A DNA stretch of 10,385 nt from Spirochaetales bacterium (GTDB lineage: Bacteria; Spirochaetota; Spirochaetia; B11-G9), in contig JALTGJ010000228.1 in NCBI GenBank assembly GCA_027077185.1, positions 1 to 10,385 on the forward strand. The letters run 5' to 3'. Shown here in pieces: positions 8,050 to 10,385 of the stretch (positions within the stretch are counted from its first letter, which is position 1; each line of letters opens with the position of its first letter). A program made the position numbers and the translations under genes. The notes below the pieces were generated by a model. The model worked only from the letters and a program-made list of their open reading frames with translations, was not told the DNA's origin and did not search any database.

Positions 8050-9093
8050 TTATAGTTGATGGACTCTTTCCAGATCAAGAAGCCACTTTTTACGGTGCAA
8101 ACCACCACCATATCCTGTCAAACTTCCATCCGAGCCTATTACTCTGTGACAAGGAATAATCACCGCAATCCTGTTATGACCATTGGCAGATGCAACGGCT
8201 CTGACTGCTTTTGGGTTGCCCAGTGCAATAGCCTGCTGTTTGTAGGAACGGGTTTCTCCATATGGAATATCCTGTAGTACTTTCCAGACCGATTGTCTGA
8301 ACTCTGTACCGGGAGTATCCAGTGGAACAGTAAATGTTTTACGTTTCCCTTCAAAGTATTCATTCATCTCCAGTTGAACAAGATCAAGATGAGGGTTTTC
8401 TCCAGGCAGTATAACTGCATTCAGACGTTTCCTCAGATCTTTAAACTCAGTCTCCAGCATTCTGCGATCAGTGAATTCAAGAAGACAAAGCCCCTTTTTA
8501 CTTGCACATGCAAACATTGGGCCTACAGGACTTGTAAAACGGACAATATTTAGAACTACTTTATTAGTATTTGCAGGTGGAGCTCCAAACACAGAACGAT
8601 AGCTGTCATTAAACCCACTTAAAGAATCATAACCACTGTCAAATGCTGAGTCTGTTACAGAATTTCCACTGCTTATACTGTTAAAAGCTGAATTAATTCT
8701 GACCTGTCTGTGATATGCATGAAAAGTGATATTATGATGTTTCTTAAACCACCGGCTAATATGACTGGGTTCAATCCCTCTTTGCCGTAGATCATAATCC
8801 TTTAATTTTATATAGGGATTCTGATGAAGTTCTTGAATAATATCTTTTATATATTCCGGAGTTTCATCCAGGTTTTCCATTGGCTTGCATACTTTGCAGG
8901 GTCTGTATCCATTTTGAAGAGCCTCCTGAGTAGTATCAAAGAAAATAACATTCTCTCTTTTAGGTTTTCTTGCCCTGCAGGAAGGGCGGCAAAAAATACC
9001 AGTAGTTTTAACTGCTGTTATAAATATACCTTCAAAAAATGTATCCTGCTTTCCTATTGCATCATATTTTTCCTGGAAAGTTAGCTCTGACAT
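8050..9093 (-). CDS. ada: Ada: bifunctional methylphosphotriester-DNA / O6-methylguanine-DNA methyltransferase and transcriptional activator
   Basis: The protein removes methyl groups from alkylated DNA by transferring them irreversibly to its own cysteines, and in known homologues the methylated form activates the adaptive-response genes. All three parts are visible in 347 residues (the E. coli protein has 354). First is an N-terminal zinc domain with Cys35, Cys39, Cys66 and Cys69; the first lies in TGIFCRPSC and, by homology, accepts the phosphotriester methyl. An AraC-type helix-turn-helix region covers about 78-172. Last is the methyltransferase domain, with the active-site PCHRV containing Cys315 and the conserved GYGGGLHRKKWLLDLE near the end. 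No key residue is missing. The ATG at 9091-9093 is preceded by AAAGGGGA, a strong ribosome binding site. The next gene starts 7 bases after its stop and is probably co-transcribed, so it may be induced along with ada. Confidence 0.95.
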   Translation of the reverse strand: MSELTFQEKYDAIGKQDTFFEGIFITAVKTTGIFCRPSCRARKPKRENVIFFDTTQEALQNGYRPCKVCKPMENLDETPEYIKDIIQELHQNPYIKLKDYDLRQRGIEPSHISRWFKKHHNITFHAYHRQVRINSAFNSISSGNSVTDSAFDSGYDSLSGFNDSYRSVFGAPPANTNKVVLNIVRFTSPVGPMFACASKKGLCLLEFTDRRMLETEFKDLRKRLNAVILPGENPHLDLVQLEMNEYFEGKRKTFTVPLDTPGTEFRQSVWKVLQDIPYGETRSYKQQAIALGNPKAVRAVASANGHNRIAVIIPCHRVIGSDGSLTGYGGGLHRKKWLLDLERVHQL

Positions 9094-9138
9094 AGTTTTC
9101 CCCTTTCAAATCCTGTCCAATTTACCATCAAAATTCTT

Positions 9139-9167
9139 ATTTTACTACCGGAAAGTTAACAAGTAAA
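9139..9167 (-). promoter_or_regulatory. Candidate ada promoter
   Basis: On the minus strand TTTACT (9162-9167) is followed after 17 bases by TAAAAT (9139-9144), which would give a leader of about 40 bases before the ada ATG. The -35 hexamer also forms an inverted repeat with TTTACT on the plus strand (9141-9146), a possible operator dyad. The -35 match is weak, as expected if an activator is needed. I saw no copy of the E. coli Ada box, but spirochaetal Ada sites may differ. Confidence 0.3.
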
Positions 9168-9177
9168 TTCTTTAATC

Positions 9178-9208
9178 TTGACTGTTAGCAAAAAACTGAG
9201 CATAGTAT
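9178..9208 (+). promoter_or_regulatory. Weak candidate promoter for the NusG-II/Gx genes
   Basis: TTGACT (9178-9183) is a good -35 match. The best -10 options are ATAGTA (9202-9207, 18-base spacer) or TAGTAT (9203-9208, 19-base spacer). If used, transcription would begin almost at the ATG at 9216, giving a nearly leaderless message. Only AGG at 9211-9213 could serve as a ribosome binding site, and it sits very close to the ATG. Confidence 0.25.
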
Positions 9209-9215
9209 CCAGGTA

Positions 9216-9608
9216 ATGAATAAAATTGGACTGAAATTTGGAGATCTACTCATTTTTCTTCTTGCACTTGCAATACTGATTTTGAGTTATGGTTTAATTA
9301 ATTCAGGATTCGGGAGATCAGTTTCCAATAAAAATCTCATTTTAAAAATATCCGCATCTGGAGGAGAGTGGATTTACCCTTTGGACAAAAAAATGGAAAT
9401 TGGGGTGGATGGCCCTCTTGGAACTACAATAGTTAATATAGACAATGGAAAGGCATGGATAAGTGAATCTCCATGTAAAAATAAAATATGTATTGCCGCT
9501 GGAGTTATTACAACCTACAATTCCTGGGTAGCGTGCCTGCCAAACAAAGTTCTAATTTCAATTTCCGGTTCAAATATTGATAATGAGGTTGATAATGTCT
9601 CTTTCTAG
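9216..9608 (+). CDS. Membrane-anchored NusG domain II-containing protein
   Basis: This 130-residue protein has one N-terminal membrane segment (about 10-29) and a small outward-facing domain. The domain carries the signature of the stand-alone NusG domain II family: GPLGTTIVNIDNGKAWI (66-82), SPCKNKICI (85-93) and WVACLPNKVLISISG (104-118). The conserved cysteines are Cys87, Cys92 and Cys107. Despite the name it lacks the NGN and KOW parts of the transcription factor NusG and is not expected to act in transcription; the anchor puts the domain on the outside of the inner membrane. Its function is unknown. In other bacteria this gene is commonly found next to a Gx-family membrane protein, as here, where the next gene overlaps its end by 14 bases. 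The cysteine pattern could bind a cofactor or form disulfides, which is inference. Confidence 0.88.
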   Translation: MNKIGLKFGDLLIFLLALAILILSYGLINSGFGRSVSNKNLILKISASGGEWIYPLDKKMEIGVDGPLGTTIVNIDNGKAWISESPCKNKICIAAGVITTYNSWVACLPNKVLISISGSNIDNEVDNVSF

Positions 9609-10385
9609 GAGTTTGCAAAAACCCCAGGAACTACTGACACAAACAGCATTTCTCGGTGCTTTATGCCTCTTTTTTGCAACTCTGGAATATCTTTTCCCCA
9701 AACCCGTACCATTTTTCAGATTAGGACTCGCAAATCTGCCAATAATACTTTCTTTAAAAATTCTTCCCTTTCCATATCTGGTTCTTCTATCAGTTCTTAA
9801 AGTACTTGGACAGGGGCTTATAAACGGAACTCTGGCTTCCTATGTAATACTTTTTAGTTTTTCCGGTACTTTTATAAGTCTTTTTGCCATGTATTCGGTC
9901 TACAGGATTCCAGGATTATCTTTTATTGGAATAAGTATAATAGGATCTGTCTTCAGCAATGCAATCCAGGTCATTCTATCGATATTAATAGTTTTTGGTT
10001 CCAATGCCAGTTATATTATACCCTATTTTTTTACAATAGGTTTAATAAGTGGAACAGCCATGGGAATATTTGCCAATTGGTTTTCAGCAAAATCCCAGTG
10101 GTATCAGGCATTGGTAAATAAGCAAAATTTTAAAGTTTCCGAAAACCACAAATTACATAACAAGAATAAAGCAAGAAAAAAATCTAAAGATTACATAGCA
10201 ACTTTTCTTCACCCTCAAATACGGTTTTTCATTGGGCTTCTGCTTCTAATACCACTTTTCTTTCAGGAAGTTCTATTACTAAAACTGATTCATGTATTAA
10301 CTTTAGGTATACTATGCAAGTTATCCGGTAAACGTATTTATTATATTTATTTTCTTAATCTCCTAATCTGGATTACAATATTCCA
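9595..10385 (+). CDS. Gx transporter family protein with C-terminal extension (3' end outside window)
   Basis: The start is ATG 9595-9597, with GAGG six bases upstream, overlapping the NusG-II gene by 14 bases; 263 codons are visible and the frame is still open at the window end. Residues about 13-165 form a polytopic membrane domain with the family motif PFFRLGLANLPIILSL (39-54), then KVLGQGLINGTL (69-80) and SNAIQVILSI (121-130). This is the Gx / 'heptaprenyl diphosphate synthase component I' family (PF07456 type). It resembles the substrate-binding S components of ECF transporters; the synthase name is historical and enzymatic activity is doubtful. A Lys-rich linker (about 165-200, containing NKNKARKKSK) leads to a second hydrophobic part beginning LHPQIRFFIGLLLLIPLFF (205-223), which looks like the start of an ECF T component. 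The substrate is unknown. Confidence 0.82.
   Translation, partial: MSLSRSLQKPQELLTQTAFLGALCLFFATLEYLFPKPVPFFRLGLANLPIILSLKILPFPYLVLLSVLKVLGQGLINGTLASYVILFSFSGTFISLFAMYSVYRIPGLSFIGISIIGSVFSNAIQVILSILIVFGSNASYIIPYFFTIGLISGTAMGIFANWFSAKSQWYQALVNKQNFKVSENHKLHNKNKARKKSKDYIATFLHPQIRFFIGLLLLIPLFFQEVLLLKLIHVLTLGILCKLSGKRIYYIYFLNLLIWITIF

Noticed and set aside
8043..8111. 23-residue N-terminal extension of the FAD dehydrogenase
   Set aside because: These bases encode the conserved end of Ada in another frame, and homologues begin near the ATG at 8042.
8293..9084. Two plus-strand open frames opposite ada
   Set aside because: They are shadows of a gene with every catalytic motif intact; their Cys- and Phe-rich translations match no family I know.
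9094..9215. E. coli-type Ada box in the divergent intergenic region
   Set aside because: No AAAGCGCA-like sequence is present; only a weak TTTACT/AGTAAA dyad was found.

Overview
The window is AT-rich and densely coded. It most likely comes from a diderm bacterium, and I favour a spirochaete. Three things support this: a predicted outer-membrane barrel protein (diderm), the side-by-side NusG-domain-II and Gx-transporter genes (a pairing I associate with Firmicutes and Spirochaetes), and low GC with short gene gaps. This is an inference from gene content; there is no rRNA or other taxonomic marker in the window.

Layout. Positions 1-246 (+) are the 3' end of a gene cut by the window edge; its last two helices look ferritin-like. 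Positions 247-406 lie between convergent genes and hold a strong stem-loop that can end transcription from both sides, plus a small palindromic repeat. From 6311 down to 407, four minus-strand genes form a probable operon: a 12-TM RND/MMPL-type exporter, a periplasmic LolA-like carrier, an outer-membrane barrel protein, and an FGGY carbohydrate kinase. The first two overlap by 4 bases, the next gap is 6 bases, and the kinase follows after 23 bases. Positions 6312-6503 hold the likely promoter of this operon. From 9093 down to 6504, two more minus-strand genes are packed together: ada (adaptive DNA alkylation response) and a COG2509-type FAD-dependent dehydrogenase. Positions 9094-9215 form a divergent intergenic region. 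From 9216 rightwards, two overlapping plus-strand genes encode a membrane-anchored NusG-domain-II protein and a Gx-family membrane transporter that runs off the window end.

How the genes work together. The exporter, carrier and barrel give one component for each compartment of the envelope: inner membrane, periplasm and outer membrane. This is the layout expected for a machine that moves a lipid or other hydrophobic molecule to the outer membrane. The substrate is unknown, and why a sugar kinase is last in the same unit is an open question. The ada/dehydrogenase pair looks co-transcribed and translationally coupled, but a shared function is not evident. The NusG-II/Gx pair is a conserved but poorly understood membrane module. 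Here the Gx protein carries a C-terminal extension that resembles the start of an ECF transporter T component.

No tRNA, rRNA, CRISPR array, insertion sequence or integrase was seen. The best candidates for a poorly described system are the exporter/carrier/barrel/kinase operon and the extended Gx protein with its NusG-II partner.
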